This document shows positions 35,968 through 45,221 of a stretch of DNA of 64,000 bases, in pieces. Within the stretch, counting starts at the first letter, position 1; every line of letters begins with the position of its first letter. The notes under the pieces were generated by a model that was given only the letters and a program-made list of their open reading frames with translations, did not search any database and had not been told where the DNA came from. Made by a program: the position numbers and the translations under genes. Source of the stretch: Bacillota bacterium (lineage in GTDB: Bacteria > Bacillota > Clostridia > Christensenellales > SZUA-584); NCBI GenBank assembly GCA_023415795.1, contig JAEZJG010000007.1, positions 1 to 64,000 of the forward strand. Reading direction: 5' to 3'.

Positions 35968-36069
35968 TATCCAATGCAGTCCTTTGATCATAAGGCTTTT
36001 TCGCATTGCCGTTCCTCAGCTGCGGCTAGACGTTTCCATTAAAGAATGCTTCTCATGCTTGCTCATATA

Positions 36070-36522
36070 TTAATCTTCTTCATTCTCCCCATATCTCAAT
36101 GTATCTCCCATCCACTCGTTTCTAGGCCGCCATTTTAATCCCTTTGCTGAAATCCATGTTATTTCTTTACTTTGAGGATCATTAATATCCCAGCCTTCAC
36201 CATCCGCCCAATAAATAACTCCATCTATAATCTTTAACGTTGCTTCATAAATATCATTTAAATAGCTAGGTTGTGAACCAACAAGATTAAATCGTTGTAC
36301 TTTACTAAAATACAACTCAACTGCTGTAATTCCGTCAGCCCAATGACCTTGAAATAATACCTTAGCATCAGTAACCCCTCTTCCGGGGTGCGTCTCATTA
36401 TTGACTGTATAACAGCTGTTCCAAAGATGAACTTCTCTTAAGCATCCATCATGCCATCCATACAGAATGTTTTTATAAAGATTATCTAGTTCAGCTTCCG
36501 TGGTTATATCTATCCATTTCAT
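36070..36522 (-). CDS. AT-rich orphan protein, 150 aa
   Basis: No family recognised. It is a soluble, acidic protein rich in Trp and Tyr (GWHDGCLREVHLW, then YWADGEGWDINDP), without signal peptide. GGGAGG lies before the start. It is more AT-rich than the GH5 gene 31 nt upstream on the same strand, with which it may share a transcript. Its character resembles single-domain immunity-like proteins, an impression only. Confidence 0.7.
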   Translation of the reverse strand: MKWIDITTEAELDNLYKNILYGWHDGCLREVHLWNSCYTVNNETHPGRGVTDAKVLFQGHWADGITAVELYFSKVQRFNLVGSQPSYLNDIYEATLKIIDGVIYWADGEGWDINDPQSKEITWISAKGLKWRPRNEWMGDTLRYGENEED

Positions 36523-36553
36523 TTGACTTGCCTCCCTGAAGGTGTTTGTGGCT

Positions 36554-37579
36554 TCACAGCAACCCGATCAATTCCTCCCGTATCCCCGCATAATGCGCCA
36601 TCGTGATACCAAAGTCCATCTGCTTATATGTCCACGCCGCTCGCCCAATGCCGTGCTTCTCAAAAAGCCTGTGCATGTCGCGATACCACCGCAGCGTTCC
36701 ATCCACCGGCGCCTGGTCGATCACACCATATTCGCCGCAATACAGCGCAGCCCCTTTGCGCTCAGCGGCTTCAATGGCCTCCATAAACATGGCTTCCAAA
36801 AGCTCTTCGCCCATCTCCTGCACGCCGCACCGAAATATCTGGCTCGCCTTTTCGCCGATGATGTCATACGCCCGTCTGTAATCGTCCATCGTTGCGGGAT
36901 AGTTGATTTCAAAATCGCTGGGCATCTCCTCTACCCAATACGCTTTCTGATGCGTCAGCGCGAACGGCTCGTAGAAATGGAAGGTATACACCACGTTCTC
37001 GTCATACGGTGCATCCAGCAATCCCACACCGCGCACGCTGTTCCATTGTATGCCCCCGATGATGACGGGCGTTTTGGGCGCGTGCTTTCGTATCGCCTCC
37101 ACGGCGCGGCGCGACAGCGCGTTCCATGGACCGCTGTTCTCCTCCTCCACAATCTCGTTCAGCAGTTCAAACACAACCGTATCCTGCTCGCTTGCATACC
37201 GCGACGCAATCCGTTCCCACAGACCAACAAAACGGCTTTGCAGCGGCTCACTCGAAAACAAGCTGTTTTCTTCGCCAAACGCATCGTTGAACGAATATCC
37301 GGCTGTTTTGTGCAGATCGATAATCATTCGCAGTCCGTGCTTTTTGCACCATGCCAGACAGTTGTCGATGTATTGATAGCCGTCCTCCTTGTGCGCACCA
37401 TCCTGCGTTTCTATCAGCTCATAATCAATCGGCAGCCGCACATGATCCAGCCCCCAAGAGGCTATCGTCTTAATATCCTCCTCTATAATAAAGCTGTCGT
37501 AGTGCTGCTTTTCGTGGTTACATTGCGACAGCCACCCGCCAAGATTGATGCCTCTGCGAAATCCGTCTATCGTTTTCAC
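36554..37579 (-). CDS. Glycoside hydrolase family 5 protein, cytoplasmic
   Basis: A 341-aa TIM-barrel enzyme cleaving beta-1,4-linked glucans, mannans or related glycosides. It opens FRRGINLGGWLSQ, has HVRLPIDY near residue 46, the acid/base Glu142 in FELLNEIVEE and the nucleophile Glu283 in LYCGEYGV. These fit GH5. No signal peptide is present, so it probably acts on imported oligosaccharides or glycosides. No sugar transporter lies in the window. Upstream is a 334-nt gap with a second repeat family. Confidence 0.88.
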   Translation of the reverse strand: MKTIDGFRRGINLGGWLSQCNHEKQHYDSFIIEEDIKTIASWGLDHVRLPIDYELIETQDGAHKEDGYQYIDNCLAWCKKHGLRMIIDLHKTAGYSFNDAFGEENSLFSSEPLQSRFVGLWERIASRYASEQDTVVFELLNEIVEEENSGPWNALSRRAVEAIRKHAPKTPVIIGGIQWNSVRGVGLLDAPYDENVVYTFHFYEPFALTHQKAYWVEEMPSDFEINYPATMDDYRRAYDIIGEKASQIFRCGVQEMGEELLEAMFMEAIEAAERKGAALYCGEYGVIDQAPVDGTLRWYRDMHRLFEKHGIGRAAWTYKQMDFGITMAHYAGIREELIGLL

Positions 37580-37677
37580 CGCTCCGCCGTCCTTTCACTC
37601 ATTCATCTAACTGCAATATACCAAAAAACCTCATCCCTGCCAATTGCAAATTACTTTAACATCCACTGTCACACCCC

Positions 37678-37788
37678 GTCATGCGGAGTGTAGCGAAGCA
37701 TATAGCAGCTTTTGCACAACAAAAAAGAGAACGCATTGCATTCCCTTGATAAGCCCCAAAATGTCATTCCGAGCTTGCGAGGAATCCC
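37678..37788. repeat. GTCATTCC/GAGGAATC-type repeats between GH5 and proB-like genes
   Basis: GTCATGCGGAGTGTAGCGAAGC starts at 37678, and TGTCATTCCGAGC...GCGAGGAATC lies at 37762-37788. The second matches the unit ends of the tandem array near 63 kb. The gap also holds a terminator and a GCCCCATC hairpin near 37842-37865, and otherwise nothing. Confidence 0.65.
37721..37745 (-). terminator. Terminator of the proB-like gene
   Basis: On the minus strand GGGAATGC pairs with GCGTTCTC around a 3-nt loop (two G-U pairs), followed by six T. Confidence 0.6.
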
Positions 37789-37913
37789 CTGTAAGGTTCT
37801 TTGCAGAAGAGAATCCCTCATGTACGATTCAGTATCAGCCCCATCGCATTGGCAGATGGGGCTTCTCTATGAAAACGAATAAAAAATCGCTTGAATATTG
37901 TTTTACTCTCTTG

Positions 37914-38738
37914 CTATTTCACATAGATGTGCGTGCTGAGCGCCTTCCCCGAAACGATGTCCTCAATCCGGCTGCTGGCCCGTGCGATATACACATGCGT
38001 GCCGGCCTTGGCGGGCTCCAGCGAATACTTCAGCTTCGCACCCGCGCCGTTCGCACCCGCTCGCGACGCTCCCTGACAGCACTCAATCGCCTCCGCCACG
38101 TTGCGCTCCAGCTCCTGGGGCGTTGCGCCGGATATCTCGCGTATCAGCGTCGACGGATCGCTGGGCACCTCGTAGATGCCGTCCACCGAGGTCAGCAGCA
38201 CCAGCGTGCCCGCCTTCACCAGCATCGCAATCACTGCCGCCGTTTCGTCGTTATCCACACACTCCACCACGCTATGCCCGTTGCCGATGCGCTTGAGCTC
38301 CATCTTGCGGTTTTCCTCGCTGGACACGGGATCGTTATAGTTGATGATGGGGATGGCGTTCTGCGACGGCGCGCGCTTGAGCAGCCGCAGTATGTGCTCA
38401 CGCTTCTCCGCATCGTTGAAATGGCTGTGCTCCACCAGCATCTGCCGCACCGAATACGCGGGGCTCACAAACCGACGGTAGTTCTCCATCAGTATTGCCT
38501 GCCCCTGCGCGGCGTAATCCGTCTTTACATCCTCCACATCACCTGCCAGCTCCATGCCGCCGTTGCGCTTCATATAATCGATGCGCCCGATTTCCGTCGC
38601 GCCGGAGCTCACCAGCAGCATGCCGGGGCGCAGTGCGGCGGACAGCCGGGAGAATATATTGTAGTCGATGTCCCCGTCCTCATGACGTATCAGCGCCATC
38701 GATCCTATTTTGACAACGATGTCATATATGCTGTTCAA
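37914..38738 (-). CDS. Glutamate 5-kinase-like amino acid kinase
   Basis: A 274-aa amino acid kinase-fold protein. DIVVKIGSMAL at the start, LLVSSGATEIGR near residue 42, PIINYNDPVSSEE and VDNDETAAVIAMLVKAGTLVLLTSVDGIY follow the pattern of glutamate 5-kinase (ProB), the first step of proline synthesis. The C-terminal PUA domain is absent, as in many Firmicutes. Translation starts at a TTG (38738) with AGGAGAG at ideal spacing; the upstream in-frame ATG is unsupported. No proA lies next to it, and some ProB positions differ (NYND for NEND), so a related kinase is possible. Confidence 0.7.
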   Translation of the reverse strand: MNSIYDIVVKIGSMALIRHEDGDIDYNIFSRLSAALRPGMLLVSSGATEIGRIDYMKRNGGMELAGDVEDVKTDYAAQGQAILMENYRRFVSPAYSVRQMLVEHSHFNDAEKREHILRLLKRAPSQNAIPIINYNDPVSSEENRKMELKRIGNGHSVVECVDNDETAAVIAMLVKAGTLVLLTSVDGIYEVPSDPSTLIREISGATPQELERNVAEAIECCQGASRAGANGAGAKLKYSLEPAKAGTHVYIARASSRIEDIVSGKALSTHIYVK

Positions 38739-38996
38739 GGTAATCTCTCCTGTTCCGATTGATAATTTACGATAGCCTATCGTTTCGGTTTTTCTTAAAC
38801 AGTTTATAGTATAATGACAGCATAAGCAAAAGTAAAGCCGCATATACTCCCGTTTCGCTTGTCTGTCAGGCTTTGCGGCAAGCCAAAACTTGTGCTGATC
38901 CACGCGCTCTTTGGGTTGATTTATTTTCTTTCGTTTGGTATGCTTTTAGTAAAGCAAATCGCGCGCGCACTGCGCATTATAGTTAGGGGAGCTTGC

Positions 38997-39440
38997 ATGA
39001 CAATAGCCATCGGATGCGATCACGGCGGTATCGAACTCAAAACGGTCGTCATCGATCACTTACAACAGCAAGGCAAGGAAATTTGCGACTTTGGGGCGCA
39101 CAGCTGCGACTCAAGTGATTATCCGGACTACGCCGTTCCCGTCTGCGAGGCAGTGCTGTCCGGCAAAGCAGACTTTGGCATACTCATCTGCGGGACAGGC
39201 ATCGGCATGTCCATCTCGGCCAACAAGATAAAAGGCATCCGCTGCGCCCTGCTGGGAGACGTATTCTCCGCCAAGGCCACGCGTTTGCATAACGATACCA
39301 ATGTGATGGCCATGGGCGGCCGCGTTATCGGTCCGGGGCACGCGCTTGAGATCGTGGACGCATTTCTTGGCACCACGTTCTCTCACGAGCAGCGCCATCA
39401 AAACAGAATCGACAAAGTCATGAATCTGGAGAAGCGATAA
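38997..39440 (+). CDS. rpiB: Ribose 5-phosphate isomerase B
   Basis: Interconverts ribose 5-phosphate and ribulose 5-phosphate in the pentose phosphate pathway. The 147-aa protein opens MTIAIGCDHGGIELK. ILICGTGIGMSISANKIKGIRCA contains the catalytic Cys, and the C-terminal part HNDTNVMAMGGRVIG is typical. AGGGGAG precedes the start at 38997; the longer frame is unsupported. upp follows 77 nt later. Confidence 0.94.
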   Translation: MTIAIGCDHGGIELKTVVIDHLQQQGKEICDFGAHSCDSSDYPDYAVPVCEAVLSGKADFGILICGTGIGMSISANKIKGIRCALLGDVFSAKATRLHNDTNVMAMGGRVIGPGHALEIVDAFLGTTFSHEQRHQNRIDKVMNLEKR

Positions 39441-39517
39441 TCACTCGTTTCTCCTTATTTGCATAATCCCCCGCATCAAAGGTAAGATGGGACAAATAAT
39501 CAATCGGAGGCATACAA

Positions 39518-40147
39518 ATGGGCAAACTCGTCGTTATGGATCACCCGCTGATCCAGCACAAAATCTCGCTGATCCGGGATAAATCCACAGGCACCAAGGA
39601 TTTCCGCGCTCTTGTGGAAGAGCTCGCGATGCTGATGGCTTACGAAGTCACGCGCGATCTTCCGCTGAAAGAGGTTGAAATAGAAACCCCCGTCGCCAAG
39701 GCTAAAACCAAGGTAATTTCAGGCAAGACCATCGGCATTGTGCCGATACTGCGCGCCGGTCTTGGCATGGTAGACGGCATACTGTCGCTCGTACCCGCCG
39801 CGAAGGTGGGGCACATCGGCCTCTACCGCGATCCCGAAACGCTCAAGCCGGTGGAATATTACTGCAAGCTGCCCACCGATGCCGCCGAGCGCGATCTCAT
39901 CATTCTGGACCCGATGCTGGCGACGGGCGGCAGCGCCAATGGTGCCATCACGCTGCTTAAAGAACGCGGCATTACCAATATCAAGCTTGTTTGTCTGATA
40001 GCCGCGCCGGAGGGCATAAAAGCGGTTCAGGAAATGCATGGAGATGTCGATATATTTGTTGCAGCGGTGGACGAGATGCTCAACGACCACGGCTACATCG
40101 TTCCCGGTCTCGGAGACGCGGGCGACCGCCTTTTTGGCACCAAGTAA
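39518..40147 (+). CDS. upp: Uracil phosphoribosyltransferase
   Basis: Salvage enzyme making UMP from uracil and PRPP. At 209 aa it has the family length. IIGIVPILRAGLGM-like sequence is present near residue 75 and the PRPP-binding loop is LDPMLATGGSA near residue 130. The C-terminal uracil-binding GYIVPGLGDAGDRLFG is complete. CGGAGG lies before the start. The V-ATPase operon starts only 44 nt downstream and may be read through from here. Confidence 0.97.
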   Translation: MGKLVVMDHPLIQHKISLIRDKSTGTKDFRALVEELAMLMAYEVTRDLPLKEVEIETPVAKAKTKVISGKTIGIVPILRAGLGMVDGILSLVPAAKVGHIGLYRDPETLKPVEYYCKLPTDAAERDLIILDPMLATGGSANGAITLLKERGITNIKLVCLIAAPEGIKAVQEMHGDVDIFVAAVDEMLNDHGYIVPGLGDAGDRLFGTK

Positions 40148-40191
40148 AAAAACAGTATCAGCGATAAAATAGAATAGCAGGAGATACGCGA

Positions 40192-40503
40192 ATGGCGATG
40201 GATGTATTATCCGAAATCAGAGCGGCTGAAGAGAAGGCGCTGGAAACCCGGCGTCTGGCTGCTATTGCCGCTAAAGACGCGCTCAAGCTGGCCGAGCAGG
40301 AATACGCGCAGATTGCGGATACCGAGCTTACCACCGCTCGCCGCGATGCGCTGGCCAAGGTGGATGCCGCAAAGGCTGCCGCCAAGGCCGAGCTGGACGC
40401 TCAGCAGCAGCAGCGCTTGTCCGGCTGCGACGCGCTCAGGCAAAGCGCAGCGCAGCGGCTGGATAAAGCCGCGCAGGTCATAGTGGAGAGGATACTGAAA
40501 TAG
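40192..40503 (+). CDS. V-type ATPase subunit H/G (peripheral stalk)
   Basis: A 103-aa, almost entirely helical, Ala/Lys/Glu-rich protein with a long heptad pattern, as expected for the small peripheral-stalk subunit (NtpF in Enterococcus, subunit H or G elsewhere) that pairs with subunit E. It lacks distinctive motifs, so the call depends on composition and on its place as the first gene of the operon, 1 nt before subunit I. Confidence 0.75.
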   Translation: MAMDVLSEIRAAEEKALETRRLAAIAAKDALKLAEQEYAQIADTELTTARRDALAKVDAAKAAAKAELDAQQQQRLSGCDALRQSAAQRLDKAAQVIVERILK

Positions 40504-40504
40504 C

Positions 40505-42412
40505 ATGGCGATTCTATCCATGGAAAGGGTCACGCTGATCGCACACGCGAGCAGCAGGCCCCAGCTTTTAAAAAAGCTCCAGCAGCTGGGCGCGGTCGAG
40601 GTTATCACCTCGGCTGCCGATGGTCTTGCGCTGTCCGCCGCACCGGAGTCGCTGGCTCGCCTTGAAGCGCGTCTGTCCGAGGTGCGCGAAGCGCTGGAGA
40701 TCATCCGCCCGTACGACGACAGCAAGCAATCCTTCCTCACACCCAAACCGCCCATGACGCTGGCAGAGCTGGCGGATATGCCCTCGCGCCTTTCCGAAGC
40801 GGACGCTCTTGTCGGCAAGATCAAACAATTCGCGGACGATATGAGCGCGCTCAAGGCGCGCCGGCAACGGCTGAAGAACCGCATTGCAGCGCTTACCCCC
40901 TATACACATTTCGATGCCCCGCTGGAAAGCGTGGGTACCGGTCGTTACACCACCAGCCTTCTTGGGACCATCCCCGCCGACAGCGCGGAAAAATACGAAA
41001 AGATTCGGGAAGCCTATGCCCACACCGCCTGCTTTGAAACGCTGGGCGGCGGACGCGATGTTATTCCCATTTACGTCACGATGCACAAAAGCGTTCAGGA
41101 AGCGCTCGTCGGCGAGCTCAAATACCTGGGCCTGTCGGAAGCGTATACCAAAGAGCTGTCCGGCACTCCGGCAGATATCATCGCGGACGCACAGAGCGAA
41201 ACAGCCGCCCTCGAAGCGGAGGCTAAAGAGTATGAGGAAATCGCCAAGGGCCTAGCCGCACAAAAAGCCGTGCTCAAGGCGATAGAAGACTATCTGCTGA
41301 ATGAAATCTCCCGCGAAAAATGTATCGAGCAACTGGGCGCAACGAACTCCGCCTTTCTGCTGGAAGGCTGGGTCATTGCCGATGAAAAAGGTAAAATCGA
41401 ATCCGCCGTACTGGAGGCGGCTCCCGAAGCGTATGTATCTTTCCGTTCGCCGACGGATGATGAAACGCCTCCCACTGCCACAAAAAACCCTAAAATTGTT
41501 GAGCCCTTTGAAGCCATCACCAATATGTATTCCTATCCGCAATACAGGGGGTACGACCCCAACAAGCTGATGGCAATTTTCTATTTCATCATTTTCGGTG
41601 CAATGATCGGAGACGCCGCCTACGGCGTCATTCTGACCATCGGCGCATATATCGTGCTCCGGCTCAAGAAGCCCACCGGCATGTTCCGTGCGGTCACCCG
41701 CGTCATCATGTTCTGCGGCATATCCACAGTGTGCTGGGGGCTGTTCTACGGCGCGGTGTTCAGCATTCCGGGTATCCCGGCCGTCATCAACCAGCTTGAG
41801 GGAGACGGCGCGATGATCTCGCTCGGCATATGCATTGGCATCGGCGTGCTGCACATCATGGTGGGCATAGGTATTGGCATCTATATGGATATCAAACGCG
41901 GCCAAGTTTGGGCGGCGGTCTTCGACCGCTTCACATGGATGCTGGTGATATTGGGCGGCATCATGATGCTGGTCGGTAAACCGGTCGGTCAGGTCGGCAC
42001 ATATATGGTCCTTGCCGGAGGTACAACGCTGCTGCTGACACAAGGACGCAGCAAAAAGGGCATCGTCCGCAAGGCCACGGGCGGCCTCGCAAGCCTCTAT
42101 AATGTCACCGGTTATATCAGCGACATACTGTCCTATGCGCGCATATTCGGGATGGGCCTGTCCACTGGCGTTATCGCGATGGTTTTTAACACCATTGCCG
42201 GCCTGATGATGGGGGAATGGTACGGCTACGTGTTCGGCATTATCATCATGACAGTCGGCCATGTATTCAATATCGTCATCAACACCCTCGGCGCTTTTGT
42301 ACATTCCGCAAGACTCCAGTACATCGAATTCTTCAACAAGTTCTATGAAGGAGACGGGCGGGCGTTCGTGCCGCTCGGTTTCGCAGTAAAGAATTACAGG
42401 CTGGAAGAATAA
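40505..42412 (+). CDS. V-type ATPase subunit I (a subunit)
   Basis: A 635-aa membrane subunit forming the ion half-channels next to the K ring. The N-terminal cytoplasmic half (about 1-340) has long coiled-coil helices. The C-terminal half has seven or so membrane segments starting near PNKLMAIFYFIIFGAMIGDAAYG. The essential Arg is likely in ISDILSYARIFGMGLSTGVIA, as in the family. It follows subunit H by 1 nt and precedes K. Confidence 0.93.
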   Translation: MAILSMERVTLIAHASSRPQLLKKLQQLGAVEVITSAADGLALSAAPESLARLEARLSEVREALEIIRPYDDSKQSFLTPKPPMTLAELADMPSRLSEADALVGKIKQFADDMSALKARRQRLKNRIAALTPYTHFDAPLESVGTGRYTTSLLGTIPADSAEKYEKIREAYAHTACFETLGGGRDVIPIYVTMHKSVQEALVGELKYLGLSEAYTKELSGTPADIIADAQSETAALEAEAKEYEEIAKGLAAQKAVLKAIEDYLLNEISREKCIEQLGATNSAFLLEGWVIADEKGKIESAVLEAAPEAYVSFRSPTDDETPPTATKNPKIVEPFEAITNMYSYPQYRGYDPNKLMAIFYFIIFGAMIGDAAYGVILTIGAYIVLRLKKPTGMFRAVTRVIMFCGISTVCWGLFYGAVFSIPGIPAVINQLEGDGAMISLGICIGIGVLHIMVGIGIGIYMDIKRGQVWAAVFDRFTWMLVILGGIMMLVGKPVGQVGTYMVLAGGTTLLLTQGRSKKGIVRKATGGLASLYNVTGYISDILSYARIFGMGLSTGVIAMVFNTIAGLMMGEWYGYVFGIIIMTVGHVFNIVINTLGAFVHSARLQYIEFFNKFYEGDGRAFVPLGFAVKNYRLEE

Positions 42413-42472
42413 AATACGGTTTTATCAAAAATACAAACTGACGTCATTATCTAGTATACAGGAGGAAAGAGT

Positions 42473-42958
42473 ATGGAATTTTTCGGTGAACACTTTGGCA
42501 TGGTCATATCCACTTTTGGCGCTGCGCTTGCAGCCGGCCTGGCCGGCATCGGATCGGCCAAAGGTATAAGCCTCACCGGTCAGGCGGCCGCCGGACTCAT
42601 CGCGGAAGATCCCGATAAATTCGGTCAGTCGCTGGTGCTGCAGCTGCTGCCGGGTACGCAGGGCGTTTACGGTCTGCTGGTTGGTTTTCTTATACTGCTC
42701 AACAACGGCGTTGTCGCCGGCGGTCCGATATCAGCAGCCCAAGGCTGGCTCTACTTCTTCGGCGGCATACCGGTAGGTCTTGTCGGTCTCACCTCCGCTA
42801 TCCATCAGGGCCGTACCGCCGTCGCGGGTATCGCGCTCCTCGGAAAGCGTCCGGACGCACAAGGCAAAGCGATCACGATGGCGATACTGGTGGAAACCTA
42901 CGCGGTGTTCTCGCTGCTCATCTCGATGCTGATCGTGCTACTCGGCAAAGCCGCTTAA
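42473..42958 (+). CDS. V-type ATPase subunit K (proteolipid ring)
   Basis: A 161-aa proteolipid of two fused helical hairpins. Only the second hairpin carries the ion-binding carboxylate (Glu141 in AILVETYAVF). Leu59, Thr62, Gln63 and Tyr66 in LPGTQGVY, and Gln112 in HQGRT, match in kind and spacing the Na+ ligands known for Enterococcus hirae NtpK, so Na+ coupling is likely. GGAGGAA lies upstream of the start. Confidence 0.94.
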   Translation: MEFFGEHFGMVISTFGAALAAGLAGIGSAKGISLTGQAAAGLIAEDPDKFGQSLVLQLLPGTQGVYGLLVGFLILLNNGVVAGGPISAAQGWLYFFGGIPVGLVGLTSAIHQGRTAVAGIALLGKRPDAQGKAITMAILVETYAVFSLLISMLIVLLGKAA

Positions 42959-42970
42959 GGAGCTGATAAA

Positions 42971-43567
42971 ATGCCGGGCGCTGAAAAGCTGATAGAAAAA
43001 ATACTGGCCGATGCCCAGCACGACGCAGAGTCCGTCTGGGCGGAAGCTGACGAAAAAAAGCAGGCAATGCGTGACAAATCCATGCGCGATATTGACCGAC
43101 GCAAGGCAGAGATCGCGCACATGGCCGACGCTTCCATCGTAGAAGACAAAAAGCGTATGGCCGCTGTGTACGACCTGGAATACCGCAAGCAGCTGCTGTC
43201 CGCCAAGCAGGAGATGATGCAGCAGGCGCGCGCATTGGCGCTCTCCAAGCTGCGCGCTCTGGACGACGCTGCATACCTCAAGCTGATGAAGCAGCGCCTC
43301 ATAGCCTGCGCGGCCTCCGGTACGGGCAGCATCGCCGTCGCGCCGGGCGAAACGCGGCTGAACGCGGCGTTTCTCGCGGATGTCAACGCGTGGCTGAAGC
43401 AGTCGGCGGGGCAGGGCAGCGTCACACTGCTTCCCGATCGGCGCGATATTAGTGGCGGCTTTGTCTACGTCAGCGGCGGCATGGAGATCGACGTGTCTCT
43501 GGAAGCGTTGCTGAACGAAGCGTGGCAGCAGTCCGAAACAGACGTCGCCGCCGTGCTTTTCGACTAA
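42971..43567 (+). CDS. V-type ATPase subunit E (peripheral stalk)
   Basis: A 198-aa subunit. The long N-terminal charged helix (about 1-95) pairs with subunit H, and a C-terminal globular domain (about 100-198, SGGFVYVSGGMEIDVSLEALLNE) holds the catalytic head. Length and layout agree with clostridial AtpE. It lies between K and C, the usual operon order. Confidence 0.88.
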   Translation: MPGAEKLIEKILADAQHDAESVWAEADEKKQAMRDKSMRDIDRRKAEIAHMADASIVEDKKRMAAVYDLEYRKQLLSAKQEMMQQARALALSKLRALDDAAYLKLMKQRLIACAASGTGSIAVAPGETRLNAAFLADVNAWLKQSAGQGSVTLLPDRRDISGGFVYVSGGMEIDVSLEALLNEAWQQSETDVAAVLFD

Positions 43568-43585
43568 CATGTGATGGGATAAAAC

Positions 43586-44587
43586 ATGGCTGAAACAAAC
43601 AGCAGCTATCCTTTCGCCTCGGCTCGGGTCAAGGCGATTGAGAACAAGCTGATCACAAAAGAAAAGCTGAACCGGTTGATCGAGTCGAAGGACTACGACG
43701 CCGCTATGCGCCAGCTTGCGGAGTTTGGCTACGGCCAGTCCGCCGGTGCGTCCGGCAGCGGCTCGTTCGAAGCGCTCATCGCGCGCGAGCTCGCAGAGGC
43801 GGATGCGCTCTTAGAGGCGCTGTCGCCCAGCGATGTGTTCACCCGCATCATGCGCGCCGAGAAGGATTATTACAATATCAAGGTGCTCATCAAGCTGCTG
43901 ATGCAGGACAAGCCGCTGGATTCTGTGCCGCTCATCCCCGGCAACTTGTCCGTGGATACGCTGCGCCGCGCCATCACCGAAAACAACTACTATGATCTGC
44001 CCGCAACGATGAAGGAGGCGCTCCAGTACATCGACCGCCAGTTCACCGTGGCTGCAGACGCGTCCATCATCGGCCTCGCGATGGATCGGGCATACGCCAA
44101 AGAGGTCTCCGCGATGGTGGGCGAGATGAAAAATCCGCTGGTCAGCCGCTATTTTACGGCGTTCTTCGATATCACCAACATCATCGCGCTGATGCGCATC
44201 CGCGCCGCCGGGCTGCCCAAAGAAAGCTTTGAGCGTGCCTGTGTGCAGGGCGGCAGCATCGACAAGCGTACCCTCTCCGACGCGTACGACCTCTCGGATG
44301 AGAGCGTTCCGTCCGCCGTCGCCAAGGGGGATTATTCCACGGTACTGTCCGCCGCGTTCGACGATTACCTGAAAACGGGCAGCCTGTACGCGATGGAGAA
44401 ATCGCGGGACGATTACCTGATGTCGCTGCTGCGCGAACAGCGGCACGATATGTTCGGCATTGGCCCGCTGATGGGGTATTATATCGCCAAGCAGCGCGAA
44501 GCAGCCGCAGTCCGGCTGGTGATGACGGCCAAGCTGGGCGGCATCGATGCCGATGTGGTCACCCATCGGTTAAAGGAGCTGCTATGA
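43586..44587 (+). CDS. V-type ATPase subunit C (d-like, central stalk base)
   Basis: A 333-aa, all-helical protein with the threefold pseudo-repeat typical of subunit C (AtpC/NtpC), which links the rotor shaft to the K ring. Family-like stretches are YPFASARVKAIENKLI at the start, LAEADALLEALSPSDVFTRIMRAEKDYYNIKVLIK near 70-105 and IGPLMGYYIAKQREAAAVRLV near the end. It lies between E and F. Confidence 0.9.
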   Translation: MAETNSSYPFASARVKAIENKLITKEKLNRLIESKDYDAAMRQLAEFGYGQSAGASGSGSFEALIARELAEADALLEALSPSDVFTRIMRAEKDYYNIKVLIKLLMQDKPLDSVPLIPGNLSVDTLRRAITENNYYDLPATMKEALQYIDRQFTVAADASIIGLAMDRAYAKEVSAMVGEMKNPLVSRYFTAFFDITNIIALMRIRAAGLPKESFERACVQGGSIDKRTLSDAYDLSDESVPSAVAKGDYSTVLSAAFDDYLKTGSLYAMEKSRDDYLMSLLREQRHDMFGIGPLMGYYIAKQREAAAVRLVMTAKLGGIDADVVTHRLKELL

Positions 44588-44600
44588 TGAGGAGTAAGCC

Positions 44601-44921
44601 ATGAACAAGATTGGCGTTGTGGGAGATTCGGACAGTATCTTAGGCTTTAAGGCCTTAGGGCTGGATGTCTATCCCGTTACCGGTGCGGAAGACACTTCGA
44701 ATACGATATTTCAGCTGGCGACTGGCGGGTATGCGATCATTTTCGTCACAGAGCAGGCCGCGGAGTCTGCCTCTGAGATGATCGACCGCTACAAAACGTC
44801 GCCGTTTCCGGCCATCATCCCGATCCCCGGCAACCGCGGTGCCACCGGCGTCGGGCTGAAAAACATCCGTGCCAACGTGGAAAAGGCCATTGGTGCGGAC
44901 ATACTGTTCCAGGATGAATAA
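44601..44921 (+). CDS. V-type ATPase subunit F
   Basis: A 106-aa Rossmann-like rotor subunit. It begins NKIGVVGDSDSILGFKALGLDVYPV and has GYAIIFVTEQAAE and FPAIIPIPGNRG, all typical. It regulates rotation with subunit D. A complete mosaic repeat and about 150 nt follow before subunit A, an unusual break in this operon. Confidence 0.92.
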   Translation: MNKIGVVGDSDSILGFKALGLDVYPVTGAEDTSNTIFQLATGGYAIIFVTEQAAESASEMIDRYKTSPFPAIIPIPGNRGATGVGLKNIRANVEKAIGADILFQDE

Positions 44922-44932
44922 CTAATACTTTT

Positions 44933-45068
44933 ACGAGGGCGCTGCCCTCGTGCTCCCGCTTCTTTTCTTGAAGAAAAGAAGCAAAAGATACGGAAATGCT
45001 CCGCATTTCCCATCGGGATTCCAAAGGGATGCCTCCCTTTGGCGGTGGTTTGGAGGCAGAGCCTCCAT
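44933..45068 (+). repeat. Complete mosaic palindromic repeat inside the V-ATPase operon (F-A)
   Basis: Order A-B-C-D-A: GAGGGC-GCT-GCCCTC, GCTTCTTTTCTTGAAGAAAAGAAGC, GGAAATGC-TCC-GCATTTCC, AAAGGGATGCCTCCCTTT, GGAGGC-AGA-GCCTCC. It has the same orientation as the pyrG-glnS copy. The 150 nt after it contain no gene I can support. Confidence 0.88.
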
Positions 45069-45221
45069 AACAAATGAAAACAAGTGGGCTGTGGGGGCTT
45101 TGCCCGCGCTGGCCACACCTTACGGGTTTGCATGTTTGGAAGCGCTCTGGCGCGATGAACACCGCAAAACCGGTAATAAACTGGCTGAAAGACGAAGGCT
45201 TTCTGCCAAGGAGGAGACGAC

